From Lotus japonicus (lineage: Eukaryota; Streptophyta; Magnoliopsida; Fabales; Fabaceae), in assembly GCF_012489685.1 (NCBI RefSeq), contig NC_080042.1, positions 37,267,158 through 37,331,157 on the forward strand: a stretch of 64,000 bases of DNA. Reading direction: 5' to 3'. Positions 33,264 through 42,817 of the stretch are shown in pieces. A model generated the notes under the pieces. That model made no database searches. It saw only the letters and a program-made list of their open reading frames with translations, and was not told the DNA's origin. How positions within the stretch are numbered: position 1 is the stretch's first letter; the number at the start of each line of letters is the position of its first letter. The translations under genes and the position numbers were made by a program.

Positions 33264-33931
33264 TTAATCCTTCCTCGTCAGTTGAGTCAAAGGTCCAACA
33301 ATCTTGGCAAATCCCTCAATGAAGCGTCTATAATATCCAGCTAAACCCACAAAGCTTCTGATCTCTGTCACCGTCTTCGGTTGCTCCCAAGCCAACACAA
33401 TCTCCACTTTCGCTGGGACCACAGCTATGCCTTCCTTTGAGATAACATAGCCTAAGAAATTGACTTCCTCCAGCCAGAATTCACACTTGGAAGGATTCGC
33501 ATACAGCTTTTCCTCTCTCAACACTTGTAAAACTTGGCGCAAATGTCCTTCATGTTCCTTCGCGTCCTTCGAGTATATCAATATATCATCAATAAACACC
33601 ACCACAAACCGATCTAAGAATTCATGAACGATGCAGTTCATGTAATCCATGAAACAGCAGGTGCATTTGTCACTCCAAACGGCATCACTAGGTACTCATA
33701 GTGTCCGTAGCATGTTCTGAAAGCAGTCTTTGGTATATCCTCAGTCTTCACTCTGATCTGATGATAGCCTGACTTCAAGTCTATCTTGGAAAATACGGCA
33801 GCCCCTCGTAATTGATCCATCAAATCATCTATCCTCGGCAACGGGTATCGGTTCTTGATCGTCGCCTTGTTCACTTGTCGATAATCCACACACAATTTCG
33901 ACCTTCCGTCTTTCTTCTTAACTAAAAGCAC
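33264..33931 (-). pseudogene. G2 reverse transcriptase fragment
   Basis: Two overlapping frames (33264-33650 and 33638-33931) cover RT with [29 protein letters not shown] and the catalytic FIDD, closely matching G1. A one-base deletion near 33650 splits them. RNase H is absent. Confidence 0.75.
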
Positions 33932-34260
33932 TGGCGCTCCCCACGGTGAAACACTTGATCGAATGAATCCCTTTTGCCAAAAGATCCTTTAACGACTCCG
34001 CTTCAAAACTAAACGCCCTAAACTACTACGTATCGTACCCATAAGGGTTTCCCTGAGATCCTAGCTTCCTTATCAACGCGTCGGTAAAACAACTTCCTAG
34101 CTCAGCGTGCTATCCTAGACCTCGTGTAACTTCTATAGTTAAATCACGAGCAACCTCGAATAAGGTCCTACTTGGAATAATAATCATAAGATCATAGTCT
34201 AAGTAGTAAATACAGGTTAGGCGCGTCATACTCGTTTCGAAGATAAAGGAGTAAGTTATT
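33932..34260 (-). other. G2 internal DNA, decayed
   Basis: Expected to hold the protease-RT linker, but only scattered similarity remains near 33932-33990. No open frame. Confidence 0.4.
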
Positions 34261-35100
34261 CTAGAATAAGAGAACAGTTAAAATATTACCATCGTTCCCA
34301 CGTTCTTTCTCGTTCAACTCCTCAGCTCTTGCCCCCTCCTTGGTATGAATCCTTTCCTCTGTAGCAGGTTGTTTTCCTTTCCCAACATTCGTTGATGATT
34401 CGCCCTTGGGTGCCTTACAATCTCTGGAGAAATGTCCCGGTTGGTTGCAATTGAAGCATAGACTTTCCTTGATCTCGCACCTACTGCCATAGTGTCCGCT
34501 TCCCCCACAGTTGAAGCATAGAGATCCCCCGTCTGGACACTTGTTACTGTAGTGCCCCACTTTCCTGCTCCTGTAACACGTCACTGTTTTTCCCGAAATC
34601 TTGTTTCCTGTCCCTCCGGTTGCATCATTCCCTTTCATCTTACTGTCAGACGTTCCCTCCTGAAGTGTCTTGCAGTTCACAGCTAGATGCCCCTCTCGCT
34701 TACACTTGAAGCATCTTCGTCCAATCACTGAGCACTTGTTAGCAAAATACCCAAACTTTCCTCAACGAAAACATGTCACACCTTTATGACCAACTGGCTT
34801 CCCTCCAGCAGTCGTTGGTTTGTACGCTCTTGAGATAAGATCTCTTCCCATAGAACGCTGATACGGTTTCCACTGATGGTAACTCTCCCTTCCGTTATAG
34901 CCTTGGGAACCTGACCTCATTGGTCCCCCAGCTCCCGTTCGGTTCATTCCTCTTCGTTGATACATTGCCGTCGCCATCAGTCGTTGATGATGCTCACGTG
35001 CAACCTCTTCAGCGCGCATGTAAGCGTCTTCCGCAGCCTGGTTCATCATTGCCTCGATCAGTGTAGCTATTGCCTCCGCCATCCGGTTAAGGTCCACCAT
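34261..35100 (-). pseudogene. gag: G2 gag without capsid but with five zinc-knuckle positions
   Basis: Starts at 35100 (MVDLNRMAEAIATL). After about 45 residues it jumps to the segment [11 protein letters not shown], which in G1 follows the capsid, so about 170 capsid residues are missing. Then come five CCHC-type positions: the first broken by TGA (34762-34764) in place of Cys, then CFKCKREGHLAVNC, a degenerate CYRSRKVGHYSNKC, CFNCGGSGHYGSRC and CFNCNQPGHFSRDC. G1 has two. The frame stops at 34261, just where the protease DSG would begin. Confidence 0.7.
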
Positions 35101-35309
35101 CCTATATCCTATCGAACGTCCAATTAGTACTAACCATACGATAGCACTAGACAAACCAGTCAGTCCGATTATGTAGTAACGCAAGCAATTAGAGCGAAAA
35201 TCGCTCTACAGACAATCAATTTTGACTCCTTGCAGAGTCACACAACCTGGCACAGAAGACCTATTCCCCAAAGACTCCCGAAAGACTCGACTAAGCTCTG
35301 ATACCACAA
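35101..35309 (-). promoter_or_regulatory. Leader and primer binding site of G2
   Basis: TGGTATCAGAGC lies three bases after the LTR end, as in G1. The leader has the TAGAGCGA/TCGCTCTA hairpin at 35190-35208, the covaried form of the G1 hairpin. Confidence 0.7.
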
Positions 35310-35698
35310 TGTAACACCCCGATTTTCGGGTGTCACTTTAGTAACCAAAAATAACTCTTTACGCGGAAAACAGGTAATTTTTTTTCGTTTGATTCCTTTT
35401 AAATAAAGCAATTGAAAATAAAGACATAACCCAACCACTAAACTAACCAATATACATCAAATATAGACATGTACAGCCTCAGCTGCACTTCCATGCCACG
35501 CGCACTCGCAGTGACTCCAAAGTAGTGTGCCCGTAGGCAAATATATACAAAACTAGAGGTGTGAGTAAGAAAGTTTATAATTACAACCCACTAGGAGAAA
35601 GTCGGCCTCAAAATGGCCTAAGAAAAGACCCCTACGGTCCGACTGACTCACTGTGATCCCTCAGTAAGAGAACCACACAAAAGTCATGCGTCAGGAAC

Positions 35699-36040
35699 CT
35701 ACCCTATCCCAAAAGCAAAACAAATCAGAGCTCTACACAAACCATGACGCCTGCCTAAACCTACCCTTCCAGTACCAAGTCCACCGCGAACTGAAGTCGG
35801 CAAGTTGAAGCTCAGCTCCATGCGTCGTAGAACTCCTTTCGTCAGACGTCCACGCTCGTCAGTCCTGTCCTCCATGACCCTGCCCCGGTACGTCGCTCGA
35901 TGACCCACAAGATAGATCACCCAAGCGGTGGGGGCATGTCGATCAACCAGCTCAAACCTGATCCCCCCCGAGGGAGAGACCATCGAAACCCAATCCACCG
36001 TCAACATCTGGCAGCAGGCCGACCGCCCAAACACAAACAT
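35699..36040 (-). CDS. LTR-encoded ORF, G2 version, 113 residues
   Basis: The best preserved G2 copy. It runs through CCQMLTVDWVSMVSPSGG, GHRATYRGRVMEDR, GRLTKGVLRRME and SFNLPTSV, aligned without gaps to residues about 19-100 of the G1 ORF with about 47 of 80 identities. It ends without the Pro-rich and acidic tail of G1. Function unknown. Confidence 0.5.
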   Translation of the reverse strand: MFVFGRSACCQMLTVDWVSMVSPSGGIRFELVDRHAPTAWVIYLVGHRATYRGRVMEDRTDERGRLTKGVLRRMELSFNLPTSVRGGLGTGRVGLGRRHGLCRALICFAFGIG

Positions 36041-36265
36041 GAAACCAAAGCCAAGGCGCTAGGGTCAACTCACGGAAATAAGTAGATATACACTCAACAT
36101 GTGATAGGGTATAGATATATATGTTGTTATATATATATATATATATATATAAATAATCCTAGCATGTTATTGGCTCTAACAATGCTTCAATAAATCAAAC
36201 AGCACACAATTCCAGTCAGAATGAATGTATGCGTGAAATGCAATCAATATGATCCGGATTGTGAC

Positions 36266-36460
36266 GCGTTCCCGTTCGCCACAAGTGAAGCATTCCCGTT
36301 CTTCACTATGGATGAACCATTCCCGTTATTCATCCTTGGTGAACCATTCCCGTTATTCACCGTATGATGAACCATTCCCGTTATTCATCATTCATGCATT
36401 GGTGAACCATTCCCGTTATTCACCAAAAGATGCACAGGTGAACCATTCCCGTTATTCACC
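36266..36460 (-). repeat. G2 hairpin array 1, second LTR
   Basis: Same seven-unit arrangement with TTCCCGTT loops as 29049-29242. Here the fifth unit has the fully paired GATGAA/TTCATC stem, where the other LTR has a mismatch. Confidence 0.62.
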
Positions 36461-36546
36461 CGATTGATGCAATATGGTTAGTCAAACATCGAATCGTCCT
36501 CACCACATAAGTGTTTAGCTCAAACCCAATCTCAAAACAAACCCAA

Positions 36547-36754
36547 GAGTTAGTGTCGGTCAATACAACACAACTCGGAGTTAGTGTCGGTCAATACAAG
36601 ACAACTCCGATAACAAAACCCAAAAATCAAAGCCAGAGTCAGTGTCGGTCAATACAACACAACTCGGAGTTAATGTCGGTCAATACAACACAACTCCAAT
36701 AACAAAACCCAAAAATCAAAGCCAGAGTCAGTGTCGGTCAATACAACACAACTC
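36547..36754 (-). repeat. G2 hairpin array 2, second LTR
   Basis: Five units, starting at 36547, 36578, 36636, 36667 and 36725. Two have GAGTC opposite AACTC, which is a G-U pair in the minus-strand RNA. Confidence 0.62.
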
Positions 36755-38200
36755 GAATAACAAGAGTACTAGAGTACTCGGTGACTTTCAATCATCACCG
36801 TAGCTCACCTCAGTGGCTTTCCCCAATTCCAAAACCCACAACAAAAGTCGACTTCTCCCCGTCTTTCGCAATTATTTTCTCCTTTAGGTTCCCTATATTT
36901 ATTCGTTTAGTAAAAACGTTTCGAATTGCATTAGTCAAGTTATGAGTTTATTTCTCAAAGTCTAAGTCTCCCAAAGTCTCTAGTTTTCGAAATTCTATTC
37001 ATTCTAGGTTTTCCAGAGACAAACCACCCAAAAGAAATTTCCCGGGGAAAGTCTAAGAATACGAACAAATGGCTAAGTCTCAAAACTCAAGTTTGAACTT
37101 GCCTAGGGTTGTACATCCAACCCGAAATATCAAAGATCACCAGATCAATGAATCCCCACTCCGAAGTCGCGTCACAACGCACAATCCAACAATCATCTCC
37201 ACATCATCAGTTACAGAAACATCATAACATCAGTTCATCAACATAATCAACATCAAGTAAAGCATAAGTCGAATTTATCGACGCCTATCATGCAGTCATA
37301 GCTAATAGTAAGTTGCCCTAACCTCGAGCTGCTCCAGTCTCGTGGTTAAAGTTCCCTTCACACGATTGCTCTGAAAAACCCAAAGTTCCTTCAACTGAAC
37401 CTGGGAGAAATAAAAGCAGAATCCAAATAAAATCGATTAGTTTGATCGTCATACAACTCATAAACGATAGATAAAGCATTAAAGCTTCAGAATATAACAA
37501 TCAAGTACGAAAAGACAAGTTTTCGAAAACGAAAACTCCCCCCCCCATCACGACAAGCTCTCGGCCAAAAAGGAAAAAGGGCTCTGACTCTTTTTCTTCG
37601 ATCAAATCTGTTTACAAGGTAGTTTCAGGGTAAAACTAAGGCAAAGAAACTGTCAGAACAATTTTCGGATGATTGGACAAAATACGGCTGTTCAGGGGCG
37701 TTTTGGTCCAAAATAAAAGCTCAAAACCTCAAAGTTATCAGTTCGGAAAACAGATTTGACAGCAATGATCCTAACGACATCCGTGACAACTAATCCTAAA
37801 GGCACGAAGTCAGATTACGACTTTTCGACAGTAAAGTTTCGAAATGTGCGCCAAAAAGGGTTTTGAAACAGTTTTTCAGATCTTGGACAACTCGATCACA
37901 ATCGGCGAATACTGACGGAGGTTTTAGGCTCTTGGGCACGTCGAGAACAAACCCCAACAGAGAAATCAGGAAAAACTGACAGTTTTACAAAAAGCTCAAA
38001 ACTTTGAGCACCGAAACGACTAAAGAAACGCAGTAGAAACAATAATCAGAGGTAAGAATCAAGCTAGTTACCTCGGTACCTTGAAGTAGGGACGAACTGC
38101 GTGAAGATCGGTCGAGTTTCGGTGAAAAATCTCCTCTCCCTCTCTCCCCTCAATCCACGGCCAACAATGGGAAGAAATGGAAGATATTTTGCTTTTTCGA

Positions 38201-38210
38201 CTATTTATAG
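38201..38210 (-). promoter_or_regulatory. TATA box of the G2 5' LTR
   Basis: CTATAAATAG on the minus strand. Confidence 0.6.
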
Positions 38211-38717
38211 GCAAGTGAAATCGCGGGAAAATGAAAATTTCGCGATTCCGATTTTTGCAGCACGTTCATCGATGAATTCTAAGAGAGATTCTGGCGACAG
38301 AATTCCAGAACTCAAAACAAATCTCTGACATTTGGGAAAAACGATATCTAACATCCCAAAAGCGGTGTAAGTTAATCTGTCCCGAAAAACTACTTTTTGC
38401 TGTGATGGTCATACGACAAAACTTCCTTCTGAAGAAAGATTGGAAACGTCGAAAGAAATCTGGCAACGCAGACGGAAACTTCGTTAGAAGTCCCGAATAG
38501 AAAAAAGTCTTCATCCAGCGCTTGAATCTAGGGTTTCGAAGCAACGAAATTAGCGTCGTCGGACTTCCGAAAAGTGAATACTATCGTGCGTACAGTCCAG
38601 GGTTCCGAAATGAAACTCTGGTCGAAGGAAAAATAAAGAGAATCTTTAAATTTTCCAAGGATTCGAAATCTCACTTAATACGTTGCTCTAAAAGCGAAAT
38701 TAGCCTATTCTGGACAC

Positions 38718-38895
38718 TCTTGTCATCTGCATCAACTGGATGCTCATAGCCATCCACAATGATATCCCAGAGATCTGCATTGAAGCCCAGAAAGAAACTT
38801 TGTATTCTGTCTTTCCAATATTCGAATCTTTGACCATCGAACATGGGAGGCTTTGCATTGTAACCATCTTTTTGCATCTCACTGGTGGTAGCCAT
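38718..38895 (-). pseudogene. gag: SIRE A gag, N-terminal fragment
   Basis: Starts MATTSEMQKDGYNAKPPMF and continues with FEYWKDRIQSFFLG, typical of the beginning of copia gag. After about 59 residues it runs into the truncated G2 LTR. The start lies about 60 bp after the primer binding site. Confidence 0.8.
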
Positions 38896-38953
38896 TTGTT
38901 TTTTTTTTCACACCGGCCCGGATCACTGAACACTGGTGGTATCCATCTTTTTG

Positions 38954-38966
38954 CGCTCTGATACCA
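38954..38966 (-). promoter_or_regulatory. Primer binding site of SIRE A
   Basis: TGGTATCAGAGCG in the element's direction, two bases after the LTR end, complementary to initiator tRNA-Met. Confidence 0.85.
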
Positions 38967-38968
38967 AT

Positions 38969-40152
38969 TGAAGGTATGAAAAACAGTAGAAAGGGGGGGG
39001 GGTTTGAATAACGTTTTCAGAATAAAACTTCCACCTTAAAGATTTTAGCAAATCTTTCGAGAACAAATAAAGTGCTTAAGATAAGAGATAGAAAAGCACA
39101 CAAGGATTTTATCCTGGTTCACTTGATGAATCACTCAAGCTAGTCCAGTCCACCCGTTAAGGTGATTTCTTCCTTCTTAGAATGAAGGCAATCCACTAAT
39201 CAGGTAATTGTTACAACTGCACTTGAAACCTACAAGTGACTAACAATACACTGACTTAGCTCACACTAAGATTCACTCTCTTAGTCTTCTCTAGGATCCG
39301 ATCAACCTTGATCTCCTAAAGGTAAACTAAACAACTGTTTAATAAAGCTTATAGTAAACACAATGAATTCAAGATGAAAGAATGCTTAGAAAGTTTGAAT
39401 ATAGCTTGCGCGTGTGAGATTCTTCCAACCGCATCTTTCAATCTTCAGCCTCTATTTATACTCCAAGGATTAGGGTTTGAACGCTGCATGGGAATTCTAC
39501 CGTTGGAGGGCAGGTATGGAATTTCCAGCTTCTGCTGTGGCTGAGAATGTTAGGTTAGGTTGTCAGGATAGTACATCTGCTTTTGTACTTTGGATAGTGA
39601 CTTGACCTTTAACCTTGTAGACTTCTGATCAGAGGAATGCTTCATGTTGAAACTTGTGAAGCTCGTTGATCAGAGTCAGAGGGAAGCATGGATCCTCTGA
39701 CCGATGTACCTTCTGATTCTGGACTCAGAGGGAAGTACTTGGTCTTCAGAGCCATTTTGCTTCTGGACTTTAGAGTCTCCACTTTTCAGCTTCTGGATCT
39801 TCAGAGTCTTCTACACCATCAGAACATCTGAACCTTCAGAGTGTCTGGGTTGTCAGAACGTCTGGATCTTCATAACTTCAAGTGAGTTGAGTCCGCATCA
39901 GAGCTTGTTTGACTTCAGATCTTCTGAAGCTTTTCTACTGTTCAGATTGAACATAGAGATTGCGAAAGCGTTGCTTGGGACACTCTTTAAGCATAGTGCT
40001 TCTGATTTGTGTGAGATAATATTAAGGTCAGAGCCTGTAAATAGCACACTCAGAAAAAACACGTTAGAGTACCACAATTGTTCATACTAAAATGTTAACT
40101 TGTAATCATCAAAACATAGAGTTGTACTACTCGATCAAAACTTGATCTTACA
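38969..40152 (-). repeat. 5' LTR of SIRE copy A
   Basis: 1184 bp, TGAAGG...TTACA on the plus strand. It retains a TATA box (39453-39460) lost from the other LTR and lacks a short A-rich piece present there. Near its end GATCAA/TTGATC forms an inverted repeat next to the terminus. Confidence 0.9.
39453..39460 (-). promoter_or_regulatory. TATA box of the SIRE A 5' LTR
   Basis: TATAAATA on the minus strand. SIRE B has TATATAAAG at the equivalent position (45948-45956). Confidence 0.65.
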
Positions 40153-40157
40153 GGGTG
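40153..40157. repeat. Target-site duplication of SIRE copy A, right
   Basis: GGGTG, identical to 4436-4440. Confidence 0.9.
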
Positions 40158-41202
40158 CGGTGATGTAAAGCTGATTTGTTGACATAAAGGAGATTGGTTG
40201 AAAGCTTCGTGTGACATAAAGCCAAAGATCATGATTAGTTACGACTACCTATGTCACTTGATCATCACTCTATTTACGTGTTTCATTCTATTCAAGCTAT
40301 ACAAAAAAAAAAATCAGATGTGAAAATATAATTATTTTTCGTTGTCGCTCACCTTTTATAACCTGTCTCTCTCACAGCACTACACCTCACCACAACATGA
40401 TTGACCTAATGTGGACGACTTTTAAAGTGTTTTTAACCTACTATAATAGGTTAACACATTTTTTTTTAAAGAAATTTAATATATGACAAATTTTTAATGA
40501 TATTTTTTTTTTAAAAAAAGAATGTGTTGACCTACTATACCCGGCTAAAGTAGGAGGTATAAAATTACACTACCTAAAAATGGTGAATATTAGAAATAAA
40601 GGTTTTGTATGGAGGATATGTTTCCCACGTTATACATAAAGTGTAAGAGTTTATCAATTAATGTCATAATTTAAGTTAAACACAATTATTATAAATGAGT
40701 TATATGAAAAAAAAGAATATAAGTCATTGGTCGGCTATTTGAATACAATATGAAATTAGGCATAATTGAGAAATAATGAGAAAAAAATGCTTAAAATGTA
40801 TTAAAAACAATAAATAGGGAACCAAAAAAAAGTTAAAAGAAGTGCTTTGAAACAGATGTAGCAGGTGTTTACGTTGTCAAAACAGGACCTTATTTCAAGT
40901 AGTCGCATAGATATGGCATAGGAAAGTAATTTTAACCCATTGGGAGTCCCTTTCCGATCCGGTTTTATAGCTACTGGATAAATCAAATCTTATGAGGTGA
41001 CAAGTTGGTAGATGCAGGTCAATCACGTTCATGTCATTGGCTTAATTTAGGAAAGTCTCCTTCTGTCCATGCAGTGTGTAAATTATTACTCACTCTATTT
41101 AAAGAGTTTATTAATTAATAAATATTTGATTGAAAGATATTTATACAAAGAAGAAAAGAAATCTTATTATTGGTTAAGTAGATAGTGAGAGTTTGATAGA
41201 CT
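40158..41202. other. Intergenic DNA, no gene recognised
   Basis: AT-rich. The only structure noticed is the inverted repeat at 40436-40560. Confidence 0.5.
40436..40560. repeat. Small inverted repeat, possible MITE remnant
   Basis: TA(A/G)TAGGT(T/C)AACACATT with a T-run at about 40443-40470 is repeated in inverted form at about 40520-40545, around an AT-rich centre; weaker outer arms CCTAC also match. No clear target duplication was found. Confidence 0.35.
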
Positions 41203-41211
41203 TTGTTAATA
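41203..41211. repeat. 9-bp target duplication of MULE 1, left
   Basis: TTGTTAATA, repeated exactly at 42673-42681. Confidence 0.9.
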
Positions 41212-42672
41212 GGCTTAATTCCAGTTTAAGTCCCTGATGTTTCACAAATGAGCGGTCTGCACCCCCTGTGTTTAAAATTTGCGGTCAACATCCCTCATGA
41301 TTCCAGAACGATCTATTGAGGCCCTTCAGTTAAGTTCCGTCAGTTGACTAAACGGAACTCACTGACAGTGCATTATTTTAAAACAATTATTAAATTCATT
41401 AATTCTGAAAAAGAAAATTAGTGACGGAAATAGTCTGTCACAAACCCAGACCTCTTCCAACCAGATCCAGAAATACAACCTCCTTCAACACAATACAAAA
41501 TGATGCGCTGGTTATGGTATCTCAGAACTTGAAAGCCAGAATCACTTCCTTCCATTTGCAATCGTCAAGTACCTATTTTAATTTAAGAGTAAACTCTGGA
41601 TATATCATTTAAAAAAGATTTTTTTAAAAGAGAAATCAATCTACAAAAATTTCAACATCACTGAACTTAATCATAGCTAGATTTCAAACTCAATCTCTAC
41701 AATCAGAATCAAATCTGCTAAAAGGACATACTTCCATTACCTTAGCTACTAACTCAAGTCAATTGAAATCATATCATGAAACAGATGAACAAAGAAAAAA
41801 GAACGATGCTCTTGATTTTCCCAACAGAGAACTTCGTCCTCTCTTTTTTTCCTAACAACCCCACCCCAGCAAACTGAGCCGCAACCACCCACCCTTGATT
41901 TTCAAAACGATGCTCGCCGGAGAAGACACCGGTGGCAGCGCCGGCGGCGGTCGTCAGAGTGACGGCAGCCGATCATCAAATTGGTGTAGGGGTTTTAAAG
42001 CTGGCTTCAAGGGGAATCTAACCGTGGTGTTGATTTTTTCCATCGGAGGTCGGACGGTGCCGGAATCGAGACGAGAAGGTGGCGACAGCTAGGGTTTCAT
42101 CTCCTCTGTTTTGTGTCAAGTTTCTTCGAATCGGGAGGTTGTGTTGGAGCGCCGGTGTTCGCTGGGACAAGGGGAGGAGCACGCGATTGACAGGTGGTGG
42201 TTGTGGCTCCGGTGGTGGCCGTGGCCAACGATGGTTGTTGCGTGCGTAAAGGTGGTGGTTCAGACAAGGAATGAAGGAGAAGTAGTATGATGAGGGTGAT
42301 GAATAGAGGAGAATGGTGCTGCCATGGTGTGTTGGGTTGCAGAGGAAAGGGTAAAGAAAAATGAAGAAGATGATGTTGTGAGGGAGAAGAGAAAAACACG
42401 AGAGTAAGAGGGAGAGATGTGAGTGAATGGGTTGGCTGAAGGGTTTTGTGACGGATTATTTCTGTCACCAATTAGTAGCCTATATTTTATGAATTAAATA
42501 AGTGACATGTCAGCATTTCCGTTTGGTCAACAGACGGAACCTAGCATAAGTTAACGGAAGGGCATCATTATCACGTTTTAGATAGATGAGGGACCTTGAC
42601 CGCACAGCTTAAACACAGGGGGTGCAAACCGCACATTTATGAAACATCAGGGACCCAAACTGGAATTAAGCC
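41212..42672. mobile_element. Non-autonomous Mutator-like element 1
   Basis: 1461 bp with long terminal inverted repeats starting GGCTTAATTCCAGTTT and extending about 240 bp, as far as the mirrored GTGACGGA(A/T)(A/T)AT motifs near 41420 and 42455. It has a perfect 9-bp target duplication, the signature of the Mutator superfamily. No transposase is encoded. The interior (about 41880-42440) is GC-rich and gene-like, with Gly/Ser-rich frames on the plus strand and a 124-residue Pro/Thr/Leu-rich frame at 42097-42471 on the minus strand. It may be captured host sequence (Pack-MULE), but no source gene is recognised. Confidence 0.82.
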
Positions 42673-42681
42673 TTGTTAATA
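42673..42681. repeat. 9-bp target duplication of MULE 1, right
   Basis: TTGTTAATA, identical to 41203-41211. Confidence 0.9.
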
Positions 42682-42817
42682 AGAGTGATATTTACAACTT
42701 TAATTTATAATTAAGGACCGAGGAAATATGATATTAAATAATGATATATAATGATGAAAGAGAGAAAATAATCATTGTTTTTACAAACTAACTTATGTTT
42801 TTGAAATATAGTACAAA

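Larger units (their letters stand above)
28106..38717 (-). mobile_element. Decayed Ty3/gypsy chromovirus G2 inside SIRE A gag
   Basis: A relative of G1 with the same LTR termini, primer site and plan, but diverged. Left LTR 28106-31731, internal 31732-35309, right LTR 35310-38717, the last lacking about 180 bp of its terminus. The right end joins SIRE gag directly, and much of SIRE gag is missing, so a deletion removed both. The internal region has stops, frameshifts, no capsid core, a truncated integrase and no recognisable full protease, so it is non-autonomous and older than G1. Confidence 0.82.
35310..38717 (-). repeat. G2 5' LTR, truncated
   Basis: Begins TGTAACACCCC and stops in the sequence CTATTCTGGACAC, about 180 bp before the LTR terminus seen at 31731. 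Joined there to SIRE gag. Contains an ORF (35699-36040), hairpin arrays (36266-36460, 36547-36754) and a TATA box (38201-38210). Confidence 0.85.
4441..40152 (-). mobile_element. Ty1/copia SIRE-type retrotransposon, copy A, carrying two nested insertions
   Basis: Complete element in minus orientation. Order in its own direction: 5' LTR (38969-40152), tRNA-Met type primer binding site, gag (interrupted by G2), pol, env-like ORF (interrupted by G1 copy 1), antisense ORF, repeated polypurine motifs, 3' LTR (4441-5550). The GGGTG duplication is perfect. Pol motif order (protease, integrase, RT, RNase H) is that of copia, and the env-like gene plus repeated CTCCCCCT motifs place it with the Sireviruses. 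Coding regions carry stops, one frameshift and a gag deletion, so it is not autonomous. Without the nested DNA it would be roughly 11-12 kb. Confidence 0.9.
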
